Of a DNA stretch of 64,000 bases, positions 1 through 9,686 are shown in pieces. Below the pieces are notes generated by a model that was not told the origin of the DNA, made no database searches, and saw only the letters and a program-made list of their open reading frames with translations. This DNA is from Candidatus Reidiella endopervernicosa. GTDB taxonomy: Bacteria > Pseudomonadota > Gammaproteobacteria > GCF-013343005. Location of the stretch: assembly GCF_013343005.1 (NCBI RefSeq), contig NZ_CP054491.1:2772501-2836500 (forward strand), read 5' to 3'. Numbering within the stretch: the stretch's first letter is position 1; each line of letters begins with the position of its first letter. A program made the translations under genes and the position numbers.

Positions 1-915
1 ACTCGGATCACCACCACTAACTGTGGCAAAAGCAGCGCCAATCGCATTCGGTGAAGCCATGATATTCATAAAGCTCTTGTCTCCCATCATGCTGAGATCC
101 GGGAACGCCATGGCAATACGGAAACGACCATGCAGTGCGTAGACATCACCATCTTTGACCAGAATCTCATAGGGAAGCATCGCAGTATGCTTGAGCTTAC
201 CAAAATCGATAACACCCATGATTGACTTGTCATCTGCATCGGAATTATCGGTGCCCGCCTGCAAACCAACGGCAAATAACGTCTGGCCACTGCCATCGAT
301 ATCGATTCGACCAATCTTTACAACACCTGCCTTTTTGGCCGCAAGACCCGCTTCAACCGCACGTACCGCCTCTGCTTGTGAACCATAGCTTACAAGCTCG
401 TAGGGTTCATCAAAATACTCCATACCAAAGGTGTAGTGATACTTCTTCAATTTTCTCTTCTTAAGACCGCGCTTGGAGCCAAACTCCTCTTTCTTACCCA
501 GCAGCTTTGCCAACTGCTTATAGGTATTTTGAAGGTCATCTGACATCCGGTAGGCATATGCCATGTAGGTAGGATTGAAGAAGGCAACCTGAATCTTGCC
601 GCCATCTTTGGTAACAGAGACACGTTGCCCAGCCGCATAGGCACCACCCTTCGCCTTTGATGCCGCTTTAATTATGGCCTTATTAGTGATGACAAAAACG
701 TGGGCATTATCGTATGGCACATACTCACCAACCAGATCAAAACCGCCACCCTTCAGTTTGTTACGTACTTCATTGACCTTGGCAGCCATATCACCACTAG
801 AAACAGAAGCCAGAACATAGGGTTTATAACGTGGCTTCTTTGCTGCAGTCGCTGGATTAACCAAGCCTAACGCAATTATTCCAACCACAAACAGACGAAA
901 TATTGTTTTTATCAT
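1..915 (-). CDS. Conserved secreted protein, possibly DUF302-like (3' end outside window)
   Basis: The reading frame is open to the window edge, so the C-terminus is missing; 305 codons are visible. ATG at 915 is preferred over an in-frame ATG at 921 because a GAGGAGG ribosome binding site lies six bases upstream of it. The first ~24 residues form a signal peptide (hydrophobic core, then NPATA before AKK), so the product is exported. Residues ~35-130 (KPYVLASV, FDLVGEYVPY, AHVFVITN) resemble DUF302-type domains, and later motifs such as KKYHYTFGMEYFDEPYEL and FPDLSMMGDKSFM look strongly conserved. No catalytic motif is evident and the function is unknown. It lies downstream of the broken FadL-type porin gene on the same strand, separated from it by a terminator. 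The DUF302 link is memory-based and tentative; the secreted nature is much safer. Confidence 0.6.
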   Translation of the reverse strand, partial: MIKTIFRLFVVGIIALGLVNPATAAKKPRYKPYVLASVSSGDMAAKVNEVRNKLKGGGFDLVGEYVPYDNAHVFVITNKAIIKAASKAKGGAYAAGQRVSVTKDGGKIQVAFFNPTYMAYAYRMSDDLQNTYKQLAKLLGKKEEFGSKRGLKKRKLKKYHYTFGMEYFDEPYELVSYGSQAEAVRAVEAGLAAKKAGVVKIGRIDIDGSGQTLFAVGLQAGTDNSDADDKSIMGVIDFGKLKHTAMLPYEILVKDGDVYALHGRFRIAMAFPDLSMMGDKSFMNIMASPNAIGAAFATVSGGDPS

Positions 916-997
916 TACCATCCTCCTCACAGATACTGCATAAATATTATTGTCATGCTTTTATGTCAGAAACACTCTAGGCATGCAAGCAAAAAAA

Positions 998-1017
998 ACG
1001 GGAGCCGAAGCTCCCGT
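998..1017 (-). terminator. Rho-independent terminator after the FadL-type gene
   Basis: An 8-bp perfect stem (ACGGGAGC / GCTCCCGT) closes a CGAA tetraloop. On the minus strand it is followed by a run of eight T, directly after the stop of the porin gene at 1043. It separates that gene from the secreted-protein gene ending upstream of the window. Confidence 0.85.
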
Positions 1018-1042
1018 CTTTATTACAGCTTGTAGCTAGCTC

Positions 1043-2381
1043 TTAGAACTTCGCAGAGTACATGAACTGGAAGTTGTTCTGAGCGTGATCAATTTTGACA
1101 CCACTACCAGAAGTATCGGTCTGCATCAGTGCACGAGCATATGAAACGTTGATCTCAGAGTCGTCCTCAAGTACGTAGCCCAGACCCAGCGTTACATGCT
1201 GCTCAGGGTCGCAGGAAGAGAAAATTAAGGGTGCTGCTAGGGATTGGATTGGTACCACGGTTGTAACCGGCACGCAGAGTAACCGCATCATTAACTGCAA
1301 ATGCACCGCCCAAAGAAACCACGGTCTGGTCTTCCCACTCCATTGGCATCATCATATCGATTCGACCAGTAGCATTTGAGAAGGTCATTTCGAAGTTCTT
1401 CATAGTTTCAGACCAGCGGATACGCTTTACATCCAGCGCCAGCTGAATCTGGTCATTTGGGGTCACAGAGGCCGAGTGCGAAGGTAGATGGCCACTGGAA
1501 ATTCTTCACGGTGATATCACCTGTGTCCATGAGTCCACCGTCGTAATGAGATTTACACCGGCATCAAGATCACTCATGTAGGTCTTGGAGTGGAAGGTTG
1601 CACCAACCGCAAGCACATCGTTGGCCTGATAGTGAATACCGAGCTTACCAGCTAAACCGTAGCCCTTAGCTGCACCAGTGAAGCGGCTATCATCGGAGAA
1701 GTCGAGCTGTACAGCATCAAACGGATCGGCACAACCGAAACCGTAGGTATCCGCAGTCACCATACCACTCATATCTGCACAACCCATCGTCATGCGCATG
1801 TCCATGCCGGCCCATACCAGGTCAGCACTACCCGCAATAGTCAGCTGATCGTTAACATTGAAGGCAACAGGCAGAATCAGACGGCCAACACCAACCACAG
1901 ATCGAACTTCCTGTACGCTTCCACTAACAGCATTAGTTGCCGGCGCACCGCCACCACCCGCAACTGGAGGCTGTGCAGGCCAGGTATCAGTATCGTAGTC
2001 GGTACCCATACCACCCTGTGAAAAGACACCAATACCGTAGGTCAGGTTACCTTCACGAACGGCATAGCCAAGCGCAGGCATCCAGTACATAGTCCCATCT
2101 GAGTCAGCTGCAGATGCAACAGTTGCAGTCACGTCTGGACCGAGCATACCGAGAGCGGCATCAAAACGACCGTCGCCATCTTCCATCAGGCCGAGGGTTG
2201 CAGGGTTATTCATAACCGCAGCAGTACCGTTATCGTAGGCCATTGAGGCACCACCCATACCGGTTGCGATTGGGCCGTAGCCCTCAAGGTTCATACCATT
2301 GGTGGCATTTGCAGCCATTGGCGCTGCAAATGCAGCGGTAATCGCGGTTGAGACTAGCGCGCGTTTGATGCTGAGCTTCAT
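1043..2381 (-). pseudogene. FadL/OmpP1-type outer membrane transporter, frameshifted
   Basis: The family forms outer-membrane beta-barrels that take up long-chain fatty acids or other hydrophobic compounds. The start at 2381 is followed by a signal peptide ending ANA, then the FadL-like N-terminus TNGMNLEGYGPIATGMGGA (N-terminal hatch) and an alternating barrel pattern. The frame from 2381 stops at 1506; homologous sequence continues in other frames at about 1466-1203 (VTPNDQIQLALDVKRIRW) and 1306-1043, ending in a typical C-terminal Phe (MYSAKF). At least two, probably three, frameshifts are needed to rebuild a protein of about 440 residues. Without the C-terminal strands the barrel could not assemble, so as written this is a pseudogene unless the indels are sequencing errors. 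It probably formed a monocistronic unit closed by the terminator at 998-1017. Confidence 0.8.
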
Positions 2382-2611
2382 TATATGGATCCTCCGGGCA
2401 GGAATTTCTTTGAGTTAGTAGTTGTTAATTAGCAACATTTCTATTCGCTGCGCAACAGAATGGCAAGTTAGAAAATGAAAGTCAATACTTTTCTTTCTGT
2501 TTTCCCCTATACACAAGCAAATAGCGAGGAAGTATCAAATTCACCACAGTGGTGCATCTCAGTATCATAATGCGCGGAACCAACCATGCTATATATAGGG
2601 ATATTGCGCAT

Positions 2612-2644
2612 AAAAACCGCGCCAGATAACTGAGCACGGTTTTT
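2612..2644 (-). terminator. Rho-independent terminator after the dsrE-type gene
   Basis: An 11-bp stem with one G-U pair (AAAAACCGTGC / GCGCGGTTTTT on the minus strand) closes an 11-base loop and ends in a T-rich stretch. It lies 48 bases beyond the stop of the DsrE-family gene and would end the tusA-dsrE transcript. Confidence 0.7.
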
Positions 2645-2691
2645 GCCCTCCTTACCCCCAAAAAAGGAGAGAGTCGAAGAGTTCTACAACC

Positions 2692-3168
2692 TTAGATATA
2701 CATAGAGATGTCAGCTTCACCTGCAAACTCAAAGAATGCAGCCGCACCGGCATACTCAACGCCATCAATTAGGTCATTGGTATCGAAATCAAACAGATCA
2801 ACGGTCATCTGACAGGCAACAAACTTAATCTCAGACTCAACAGAGAGTTCTCGCAGCTCTTCGATGCTGGCAACACCCTTCGCCTTCATCTTCTGCTTCA
2901 TCATCATGGTCATGATCGCTTCCATACCGGGAATAGCGGTACCCAGCACAGGGAACCATTTATCCATTCCCATCGGCATTGGCATACCAGGATTACCCAG
3001 CGGCGATACCTTGAGATTTACATTCTTCTCCAGCAGACGAAGACCGTAGAAGGTGAAGAAAATTTCTACATCATAACCGAGTGCTGCAGCAGTTGAACCG
3101 AGGATAAAAGGAGGGTAAGCCCAGTCAAGGGTTCCCTTAGTAGCGATAATGGCGAGTTTTTTTGACAT
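2692..3168 (-). CDS. dsrE3: DsrE/DsrF-like sulfur-carrier family protein (DsrE3 type)
   Basis: This 158-residue cytoplasmic protein starts MSKKLAIIATKGTLDWAYPP and has the DsrE-like alpha/beta fold pattern: beta strand, G-S-T-A helix (FILGSTAAALGYDVEIFFTF), then a Met-rich middle (PGMPMPMGMDKW). The single conserved Cys in KFVACQMTVDLF near residue 117 matches the persulfide-carrying Cys of DsrE3-type proteins, which exchange sulfane sulfur with TusA in sulfur oxidisers. It follows tusA on the same strand after 58 bases, so the two are probably co-transcribed. The exact subclass (DsrE3A versus other DsrE2/3) is inferred from the Cys context and the TusA partner. Length and motifs look complete. 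Confidence 0.82.
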   Translation of the reverse strand: MSKKLAIIATKGTLDWAYPPFILGSTAAALGYDVEIFFTFYGLRLLEKNVNLKVSPLGNPGMPMPMGMDKWFPVLGTAIPGMEAIMTMMMKQKMKAKGVASIEELRELSVESEIKFVACQMTVDLFDFDTNDLIDGVEYAGAAAFFEFAGEADISMYI

Positions 3169-3226
3169 ATTTTGATGCCCCCTGAAGGTATATCGTTGTT
3201 ATAGAGCCGTCGTTCCAGAGCAGCAA

Positions 3227-3457
3227 TTATGATTTTTTGATCAAAAACACGAACTTGCCGCCTTCCTCGCCAGACTCCATCAGCTCATTACCAGTCTGCT
3301 TAGCGAATGCGTCAAAATCCTTAACTGAACCCGGGTCGGTTGCAATGATACGCAGCACCTGACCAGCACCCATACCGCCGAGTGCTTTCTTGGCACGCAG
3401 AATAGGCAGTGGGCAGTTCAGACCTGATGCATCCAACTCTTGATCGAAATTTGCCAT
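3227..3457 (-). CDS. tusA: TusA-family sulfurtransferase
   Basis: TusA proteins carry sulfur as a persulfide on a conserved Cys, feeding tRNA thiolation or, in sulfur oxidisers, Dsr or sHdr enzymes. The 76-residue product has the signature DASGLNCPLPILRAKKAL, with the acceptor Cys in the CPxP motif near residue 15, followed by the family's beta-alpha-beta layout. The ATG at 3457 is chosen over longer in-frame starts because TAGGAGATAAAGAG sits just before it and the length then fits the family. Its neighbour encodes a DsrE3-type protein, a pairing usual for sulfane-sulfur trafficking in dissimilatory sulfur metabolism, so a role beyond tRNA modification is likely. Confidence 0.88.
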   Translation of the reverse strand: MANFDQELDASGLNCPLPILRAKKALGGMGAGQVLRIIATDPGSVKDFDAFAKQTGNELMESGEEGGKFVFLIKKS

Positions 3458-3555
3458 CTCTTTATCTCCTAAAAATACAGATTCACAACTAGGTTGTGGT
3501 TTACGGTGAACAGTCAATCCGCGTACTTATGACATATATGCCAGCCAAACGCAAC

Positions 3556-3585
3556 TTGACCCATTCCAAATATCCTGGGTATAGA
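3556..3585 (+). promoter_or_regulatory. Candidate sigma-70 promoter upstream of bepA
   Basis: TTGACC at 3556-3561 and TATAGA at 3580-3585 are separated by 18 bases. Transcription would head toward bepA, leaving a leader of about 250 bases that holds no convincing gene. Motif match only. Confidence 0.4.
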
Positions 3586-3838
3586 ATCGTTCGTGGGCGG
3601 CCCTAAGCAGGCGGGGTTTCAGCTATCCATAGCAGGACAGGTGTATCTCTATCCAGTCGCAAAACCATGCCACAACAGAGGGGTAAAAGGAAGCACTAGA
3701 GAGCGACTACTTAGTGGCAGATTCCTACTCTCAACCCTGTATAAAAGCTCAACCAATGGAATCGCATTACAAGTGAACTCTCAGGTCTCAATTGTGTCTG
3801 TTATCCTATCCTCAGTACCCGACTAGGCCTCACTCCGA

Positions 3839-5305
3839 ATGAAATCAATCACAATCGCCCTAGCCTCACTAATTCTTCTACTCACCACCTTTTCACAATT
3901 GGCAAATGCCACTGAACTCAATCTCCCCAATATGGGTGACCCATCTGAATCGACACTGTCACCAACTCAAGCTGACAAACTAGGTAAAGCCCTCCTCCGA
4001 CAACTCCGCCAGGAAAAGCGGATAGCTGAAGACCCACTTATTAATAGCTACGTATCATCACTTGGCTTTCGCTTAGCAACCAGTAGCAGCCGTCCCAGCG
4101 AACCGTTTACTTTTTTTGTTGTTGACGACGCCTCCATCAACGCCTTTGCGGCACCCGGTGGTTATATTGGAATACACACTGGCTTGATCGAAACATCATC
4201 CAATGAGAGCGAGCTCGCCGCAGTAATGGCACATGAGATCGCACACGTCACTCAGCGCCACATGGCTCGCGCGTTTGAAAATGCCGGACAGATGAAACTA
4301 CCAATGGCCATCGCACTGCTTACAGCGGTACTGCTCGGTAGTCAAAGCGCTGAGCTCGGAGAAGCTGCTGTTGCTGTTGCATCAGCTGGTAGCATTCAGC
4401 AACAGATCAACTTCACCCGTTCCAACGAATCAGAAGCCGACGCAATTGGGATGGAAACACTGGCTAACGCAGGATTTGATCCGCATGGGATGGAGAGCTT
4501 TTTCAAACACCTGCAACACGAAGCACGATACTACGGTGTCGCACTGCCTGAGTATCTAAGGACACATCCCATTTCAGAGTCTCGTATTGCTGAATCTAAA
4601 AACCGCGCTGATCGTTATCCACAAAACAAATATACGGACCGTCTCTCTTTCTCATTGATTAGAGCCCGACTTAAAGCCATTAACGAGAGCGACCCACATA
4701 AAGCAACACGGTATTTCGAAAGCCAACTTCGCTCGGGACAGCACCAGAATCGCGATGCCTTCACCTATGGTCAAGCCATCGCTCTGATAAGAGACCAGAA
4801 ACCAAAGAAGGCTGTTCAAATCATCGAAGAATTACTTAACAGCGACCCAGATCGACTCGAGTATCTGCTGGCACTCGCCAATGCCGAGATGGAGCAAAAC
4901 AATTACGATAGATCACTTGCCATCCTCTCCGATGCAGAATCACTCTATCCCGGCAGCTATCCACTCGTTATCGATTACAGTCGCGCCCTGATTACCACTG
5001 GAAATAGTATGACTGCGGTACCGCTACTCAAGAATCAGATCAACCATCAGAATGACAAGCCGCAGCTCCACCAACTCTACGCTGAGGCCCTGGGAAAGAC
5101 GGGCAAAGTGGCGGAGGCGCATGTAGCGCTGGCGCAGTACCTCTATTTGAATGAACATCTTATTAGCGCCATTGAACAGCTAAAACAGGCGAAGAAGCTC
5201 GCCGTGAATGACCACTACCTCCTCTCACGCATCGAATCAAAGCTCATCATATTTAAAGAGAGTCTTGCCGAAATGAAAAAGAGTGAAAAAAAACGGCCAA
5301 AGTAG
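3839..5305 (+). CDS. bepA: BepA/YfgC-like periplasmic M48 metalloprotease with TPR repeats
   Basis: BepA-type proteins are periplasmic zinc proteases that help assemble or remove outer-membrane proteins such as LptD. The 488-residue product begins with a signal peptide ending ANA (residue ~25). The zinc site HEIAH lies near residue 137 in MAHEIAHVTQRH, and the third ligand region ESEADAIGMETLANAGFDP follows at ~198, both canonical for M48. From ~270 to 470 the chain is a series of helical TPR units (for example LLNSDPDRLEYLLALANAEM). The length equals that of E. coli BepA (487). It appears monocistronic, with pilU 183 bases downstream. No defect is seen. Confidence 0.9.
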   Translation: MKSITIALASLILLLTTFSQLANATELNLPNMGDPSESTLSPTQADKLGKALLRQLRQEKRIAEDPLINSYVSSLGFRLATSSSRPSEPFTFFVVDDASINAFAAPGGYIGIHTGLIETSSNESELAAVMAHEIAHVTQRHMARAFENAGQMKLPMAIALLTAVLLGSQSAELGEAAVAVASAGSIQQQINFTRSNESEADAIGMETLANAGFDPHGMESFFKHLQHEARYYGVALPEYLRTHPISESRIAESKNRADRYPQNKYTDRLSFSLIRARLKAINESDPHKATRYFESQLRSGQHQNRDAFTYGQAIALIRDQKPKKAVQIIEELLNSDPDRLEYLLALANAEMEQNNYDRSLAILSDAESLYPGSYPLVIDYSRALITTGNSMTAVPLLKNQINHQNDKPQLHQLYAEALGKTGKVAEAHVALAQYLYLNEHLISAIEQLKQAKKLAVNDHYLLSRIESKLIIFKESLAEMKKSEKKRPK

Positions 5306-5488
5306 ACCCGCCGTCACCTCGATAGGTGCGCAACCACCCAGACTATGGTCGTCCTTTTATATACGCTGCCATTTGATTCAATTCACTATCTAGTCTATTG
5401 CGCGGCAACCTACCATTTCATACCATCAATGCCATACTAGGCCGACAACCTGATCCCCGTAGAAAAACACAACAAGAGAGCCGCAACG

Positions 5489-6532
5489 ATGGAATTTGTA
5501 GACTATCTAAAACTACTCGTACACAAAGATGGTTCCGACCTCTACCTCACCACCGGTGCACCACCTGCGGCCAAGTTTGAAGGACGCCTCCAGGCTATCG
5601 ACAACGTCACCATGACTCCTGATCGGCTCTGGGAGATCGCCAACTCATTGATGGATGAAGAGCAGCAACAGGAGTTTCACCACAAACCCGAGATGAACCT
5701 GGCAATCTCCGAATCAGGGGTTGGCCGATTTCGCGTCAATATCTTTATGCAACGCAACTCACCCGCGATGGTCATTCGTAACATCAAAGTTGACATCCCC
5801 AAGACTGAATCGCTTGGGCTACCTGAATCGCTTAAAACGATCATCATGGAGAAACGCGGCCTGGTACTGTTTGTCGGTGCAACAGGCTCCGGAAAATCCA
5901 CATCACTCGCCGCACTGATTAATCACCGCAACGAAAACTCAGCAGGCCATATCATTACCATTGAGGATCCAATTGAGTTTGTTCATAGCCATAAGAAGTC
6001 ACTGATTAATCAGCGCGAGGTCGGCGTTGATACAGACAGCTATGAAGACGCTCTTGCCAATACACTGCGACAGGCACCCGACGTCATACTAATCGGTGAG
6101 ATTCGCCATCAGGAGACGATGGAACACGCCATCGCATTTGCCGAGACCGGTCACCTCTGCCTCTCTACTCTCCATGCCAATAACGCCAACCAAGCCCTTG
6201 ATCGAATCATTAACTTCTTCCCAGAGGAGCGCAAGAACCAGCTACTGCTCGATCTCTCGCTCAACCTTAAGGCGTTTATCTCGCAACGTTTGATTCCAAC
6301 AATAGAAGGCAAACGTTGTGCAGCTATTGAGATATTGATTGGAACACCGCTGGTCTGCGATCTGATCAAGAAGGGTGATGTGCATGGCATCAAAGAGGTG
6401 ATGGAGAAGTCTGAAAACCTTGGCATGCAAACCTTCGACTCCGCACTATTCAAACACTACAAAGCGGAACAATCAGTCTTGAAGAGGCTCTACGCAATGC
6501 AGATTCTCCTAATAACCTCAGATTGCGTATAA
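5489..6532 (+). CDS. pilU: PilU-type twitching motility ATPase (C-terminus frameshifted)
   Basis: PilU is a hexameric ATPase that assists PilT in retracting type IV pili. Visible are the PAS-like N-terminus (MEFVDYLKLLVHKDGSDLYLTTG), Walker A GATGSGKST near residue 130, the Asp box IEDPIEFVH, Walker B ILIGEIRHQETM and the His box HLCLSTLHANNANQALDR. The frame stops at 6532 with an unrelated tail (VLKRLYAMQ). In another frame the expected PilU C-terminus follows (ISLEEALRNADSPNNLRLRI) and runs to a TAA at 6616-6618. One missing G near 6465 (GCGGAAC instead of GCGGGAAC) would restore a protein of about 376 residues. Whether this is a mutation or a homopolymer error cannot be told; the ATPase core is intact. 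pilT is not in the window. Confidence 0.88.
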   Translation: MEFVDYLKLLVHKDGSDLYLTTGAPPAAKFEGRLQAIDNVTMTPDRLWEIANSLMDEEQQQEFHHKPEMNLAISESGVGRFRVNIFMQRNSPAMVIRNIKVDIPKTESLGLPESLKTIIMEKRGLVLFVGATGSGKSTSLAALINHRNENSAGHIITIEDPIEFVHSHKKSLINQREVGVDTDSYEDALANTLRQAPDVILIGEIRHQETMEHAIAFAETGHLCLSTLHANNANQALDRIINFFPEERKNQLLLDLSLNLKAFISQRLIPTIEGKRCAAIEILIGTPLVCDLIKKGDVHGIKEVMEKSENLGMQTFDSALFKHYKAEQSVLKRLYAMQILLITSDCV

Positions 6533-6797
6533 ATCTTAGCGAAGGTAGCGAAGATGAAGACCCTGCACATGCGGGCCTCAGTCTTAGTCCTCTGCACGAA
6601 GATGATCCGCTCGATTAATTAAATATGGCTATGGAATCGATCTGAATTAACTCTTAATACAAGAACCTTCCAGGCGCATCTCATAGGTAGTGAATGTGTT
6701 TCTGCTAAGGAGTTATGACAAGAGAGTGCTTTTCAGCGGGAAATTTTATGAAACGAGGTGATTAGGAGCATCCATTCTCCATTACCTTTAGATAAAC

Positions 6798-6873
6798 TGG
6801 TGGGCCGTCCGCGACTCGAACGCGGGACCAGCGGATTAAAAGTCCGATGCTCTACCAACTGAGCTAACGGCCC
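6798..6873 (-). tRNA. tRNA-Lys (anticodon UUU)
   Basis: A 76-nucleotide cloverleaf is readable on the minus strand. The acceptor arm is GGGCCGT paired with ACGGCCC, the D loop has AGCTCAGTTGGTAGAGC, the anticodon loop CTTTTAA carries TTT, the T arm contains GTTCGAGTC, and discriminator A plus an encoded CCA end the gene. The body closely follows bacterial tRNA-Lys. Confidence 0.97.
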
Positions 6874-6933
6874 GAAATGAGGCGCACATGCTACCTCACT
6901 TTGAGAAAAACGCAAGCGTTATTCAGACGTGAT

Positions 6934-8193
6934 TTATACCGCCTCGTGCTTGCGCAGCCCATTCGGGAGCAGACGTAGATCAGCCATTGCTGTGACGAGA
7001 GCTGAGAAGAAGCTACTGTCGTCATAGACCATCTTATAGAGCTGTACCTTCATCGTAATCGCGCTGCCATAGATAATCGCGACAAGCGTCATCATCGAGC
7101 CAATAGCGAGCGTTGAAACACCTGTGATTCCCTGTCCGATGGTACACCCCATCGCTAGCACACCACCGAAGCCCATCAACACCGCACCGATCAGGTGAGT
7201 AACGAAATCGCCCACACCAACAAACCACTCGACACGTAGGCTCTTGCTAACCAGTGACCAGACAAAGGAGCCAACGATAACGCCAAACAATGCCATCACA
7301 CCAAAGGTCAGCAGTGAAGCGCTAAACGCGCCTTTCACCAGACCGAAGCTTTGCCCCATCGGATTAATAAAGGTAAATGATTGCGGACTGAGTGGAGCTG
7401 CAGCTGCTGGTTTTCCTTCATCCGATTCCGCCAGGAAATCCCACTCTGCATAGTAACTACTCAGGTTATAGGCCGATCCATCAAGATCGAGCTGAACCAT
7501 GCTACTGACATACCAGCCGGCCAGCACTGCCATACCGACAACTACACCACCCAGAATATTGTCGAAGCCGCCTCGAAACTCTGATGATTTAAAGACGAAG
7601 AAGAGCAACAGCGCGGCAACGCCCAGACCAAGCCAGAGTCGTGCAGATGCTGAGTTCTCACCGGCTACCAGTGAGCCGAGGTCCTGACCAGCACCCAGAT
7701 TTACCGCCATCGGGTTGGTCCATTCATAGAAGAAGAGAGAGTAGAGGGTGTTGTCACTGCCTGGGAAAGGGTTGGTCATGTAATAGGCGATCACGCCAAT
7801 CACCGCCAGAACGACTATCGATTTCAGGTTACCACCGCCGATACGAATCAGTGTTTTGTTACCGCATCCCGAAGCGAGCGTCATACCGACACCGAAGGTC
7901 AGTCCACCCAATAGATGCTCAATCCAGGCAAGAGAGCCGTTGCGGTAAGGAGGAAAAGCCTCGTCGGGGCGAACCATACCCTGCGATTCCAGCACAGTCA
8001 TACCGATCAATGCGACCGCAATCGCGAGGATCCAGGCGCGCATTCTGCCCCAGTCACCCATATTGACCATATCGGAAACCGCACCCATGGTGCAAAAATT
8101 GGTCTTATTGACCACAGCCCCCATCACGACAGCGATGGCAAAGGTCAGCCAGAGCATGATCGACAGACCACTATTAAAAGAATCAAACACCAT
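6934..8193 (-). CDS. YeeE/YedE-family sulfur (thiosulfate) transporter
   Basis: The 419-residue inner-membrane protein has about ten hydrophobic segments. Family members such as TsuA import thiosulfate by passing it between conserved cysteines, and others move sulfur compounds for dissimilatory metabolism. The Cys motifs are present: KTNFCTMGAVSD near residue 33, LASGCGNKTLIR near 110 and LAMGCTIGQGITG near 345, each in a pore-loop context. A polar insertion around residues 250-275 (AESDEGKPAAAAPLSP) splits the two halves of the internal duplication. It lies between tRNA-Lys and the que genes, apparently as its own unit. Together with TusA and DsrE3 it supports active sulfur metabolism; the transported compound is inferred. 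Confidence 0.85.
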   Translation of the reverse strand: MVFDSFNSGLSIMLWLTFAIAVVMGAVVNKTNFCTMGAVSDMVNMGDWGRMRAWILAIAVALIGMTVLESQGMVRPDEAFPPYRNGSLAWIEHLLGGLTFGVGMTLASGCGNKTLIRIGGGNLKSIVVLAVIGVIAYYMTNPFPGSDNTLYSLFFYEWTNPMAVNLGAGQDLGSLVAGENSASARLWLGLGVAALLLFFVFKSSEFRGGFDNILGGVVVGMAVLAGWYVSSMVQLDLDGSAYNLSSYYAEWDFLAESDEGKPAAAAPLSPQSFTFINPMGQSFGLVKGAFSASLLTFGVMALFGVIVGSFVWSLVSKSLRVEWFVGVGDFVTHLIGAVLMGFGGVLAMGCTIGQGITGVSTLAIGSMMTLVAIIYGSAITMKVQLYKMVYDDSSFFSALVTAMADLRLLPNGLRKHEAV

Positions 8194-8304
8194 ACCGGCA
8201 CATCCTCCGTATCGATTTTCCTAACATCTACAAACTTTCGACACCTTGATCGGGGTCACTAGCCGAACAAGACTAACGGATAGTACCCGACTGTTCCATC
8301 CGGG

Positions 8305-8979
8305 TTATCCCCGATAGTGAGTCGGATCCTCGATTCCGGCCTCGGCAAAGCCAACCGCCCGCAGTCGACAGGAATCACATTTACCACAGGCGCGCCCGCT
8401 ACTATCAGCCGAGTAGCAGGAGACGGTTTGGCTATAATCCACACCGAGCCTTATACCCTCGCGGATAATATCAGCCTTTGAGAGGTCGATCAGTGGTGCC
8501 TGCACTCGAAACTGCTCCCCCTCCACCCCAGCCTTGGTTGCAAGAACCGCAAGTCTTTCAAAAGCTTTGATAAATTCTGGCCGACAGTCTGGATAACCCG
8601 AGTAGTCGACGGCATTCACGCCGATAAAGATATCGTGCGCCCCGACCACCTCGGCCCAACCGAGCGCAAAGGAGAGAAAAACGGTATTTCTTGCCGGTAC
8701 ATAGGTAACGGGTATGCCCTCTGTGGGTGATTCAGGCACATCAATTGAGCTATCGGTGAGCGCTGAACCACCAATAGCACCCATATCGATACGTATTACT
8801 CGGTGCTCCACCGCGCCAAAAAGAGTGGCTACTCGTCGCGCCGACTCCAGCTCCACCTCATGGCGTTGACCATAATCGAAGCTGAGTGCATAACACTCAT
8901 AGCCAAGCTCTCGAGCAATCGCCAGCACCGTAACCGAATCGAGACCGCCTGAAACCAGCACAATCGCCCGCCTAGTCAT
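8305..8979 (-). CDS. queC: 7-cyano-7-deazaguanine synthase QueC
   Basis: QueC converts 7-carboxy-7-deazaguanine to preQ0 with ATP and ammonia in queuosine biosynthesis. The 224-residue product has the PP-loop SGGLDSVT at residue ~10, [11 protein letters not shown] at ~34, and the C-terminal zinc site with [17 protein letters not shown] holding the four Cys ligands. Length and motifs match the family. It follows queE after 14 bases on the same strand, so the two successive pathway steps are co-transcribed, at the end of the tol-pal block. Confidence 0.96.
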   Translation of the reverse strand: MTRRAIVLVSGGLDSVTVLAIARELGYECYALSFDYGQRHEVELESARRVATLFGAVEHRVIRIDMGAIGGSALTDSSIDVPESPTEGIPVTYVPARNTVFLSFALGWAEVVGAHDIFIGVNAVDYSGYPDCRPEFIKAFERLAVLATKAGVEGEQFRVQAPLIDLSKADIIREGIRLGVDYSQTVSCYSADSSGRACGKCDSCRLRAVGFAEAGIEDPTHYRG

Positions 8980-8993
8980 CTACGACCCCCATC

Positions 8994-9653
8994 TCAACGC
9001 CCCTGCGTCTCTCGCCACAACAGTTTATGCAACTGCAGCTGAAACCTGACATGCAACCGATCTTCCAAAATCCACTCCGCCAGTTCGGTCGGATCCTGTG
9101 CTTCATGTATGGGTGAAAACAGAATCTCGCAACGTTCCGAGAGTTTATGTTCCGCAATAATCGACCGTGACCACTCATAATCTTCACGACTACAGATGAC
9201 GAACTTGAGCTGATCACGCGCCGTAAGGTATTGCAGATTTTCAAGCAGATTGCGTGATGACTCGCCTGAATCGGGTGTTTTAACATCGACCACTCGTACC
9301 ACTCGCTCATCGACAGTGGAGATATCGAGTGCACCACTGGTCTCAAGTGAGGTCTCATAACCAAGGTCACAGAGCTCAGTAAGAAGTTTAAGACACCCCT
9401 TCTGCGCCAGTGGCTCACCACCCGTCACACAGACATGATGTGCACCGAATTGGGCCACCTGCTCAAGGATCGATTCAATGGCGATCGACTCACCGCCAGT
9501 AAAGGCGTACTCAGTATCACAGTAGTTACAGCGGAGTGGACACCCCGTCAGACGGATAAAAACGGTTGGCCATCCAACCGATCGAGATTCACCCTGAAGT
9601 GAGTAGAATATCTCACTGATGCGCAGCTGTTGCGCGCGCTCATTGCTACTCAT
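8994..9653 (-). CDS. queE: 7-carboxy-7-deazaguanine synthase QueE (radical SAM)
   Basis: QueE rearranges 6-carboxytetrahydropterin to 7-carboxy-7-deazaguanine, the step before QueC. The 219-residue protein carries the radical SAM cluster motif CxxxCxxC in GCPLRCNYCDTEYAF near residue 38, and the SAM-binding segment HHVCVTGGEPLAQ near 75. The N-terminus RISEIFYSLQGES is typical of the short gammaproteobacterial form. It lies 33 bases after cpoB and 14 bases before queC. cpoB-queE-queC adjacency is common in gammaproteobacteria. Confidence 0.95.
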   Translation of the reverse strand: MSSNERAQQLRISEIFYSLQGESRSVGWPTVFIRLTGCPLRCNYCDTEYAFTGGESIAIESILEQVAQFGAHHVCVTGGEPLAQKGCLKLLTELCDLGYETSLETSGALDISTVDERVVRVVDVKTPDSGESSRNLLENLQYLTARDQLKFVICSREDYEWSRSIIAEHKLSERCEILFSPIHEAQDPTELAEWILEDRLHVRFQLQLHKLLWRETQGR

Positions 9654-9686
9654 AGTCGACCAACCAACTGCTACAGGCGCGACAAC

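Noticed and set aside
3593-3826. 77-codon frame between the tusA promoter region and bepA
   Set aside because: It has no ribosome site, an unusual composition and no recognisable motif; it lies in the likely bepA leader.
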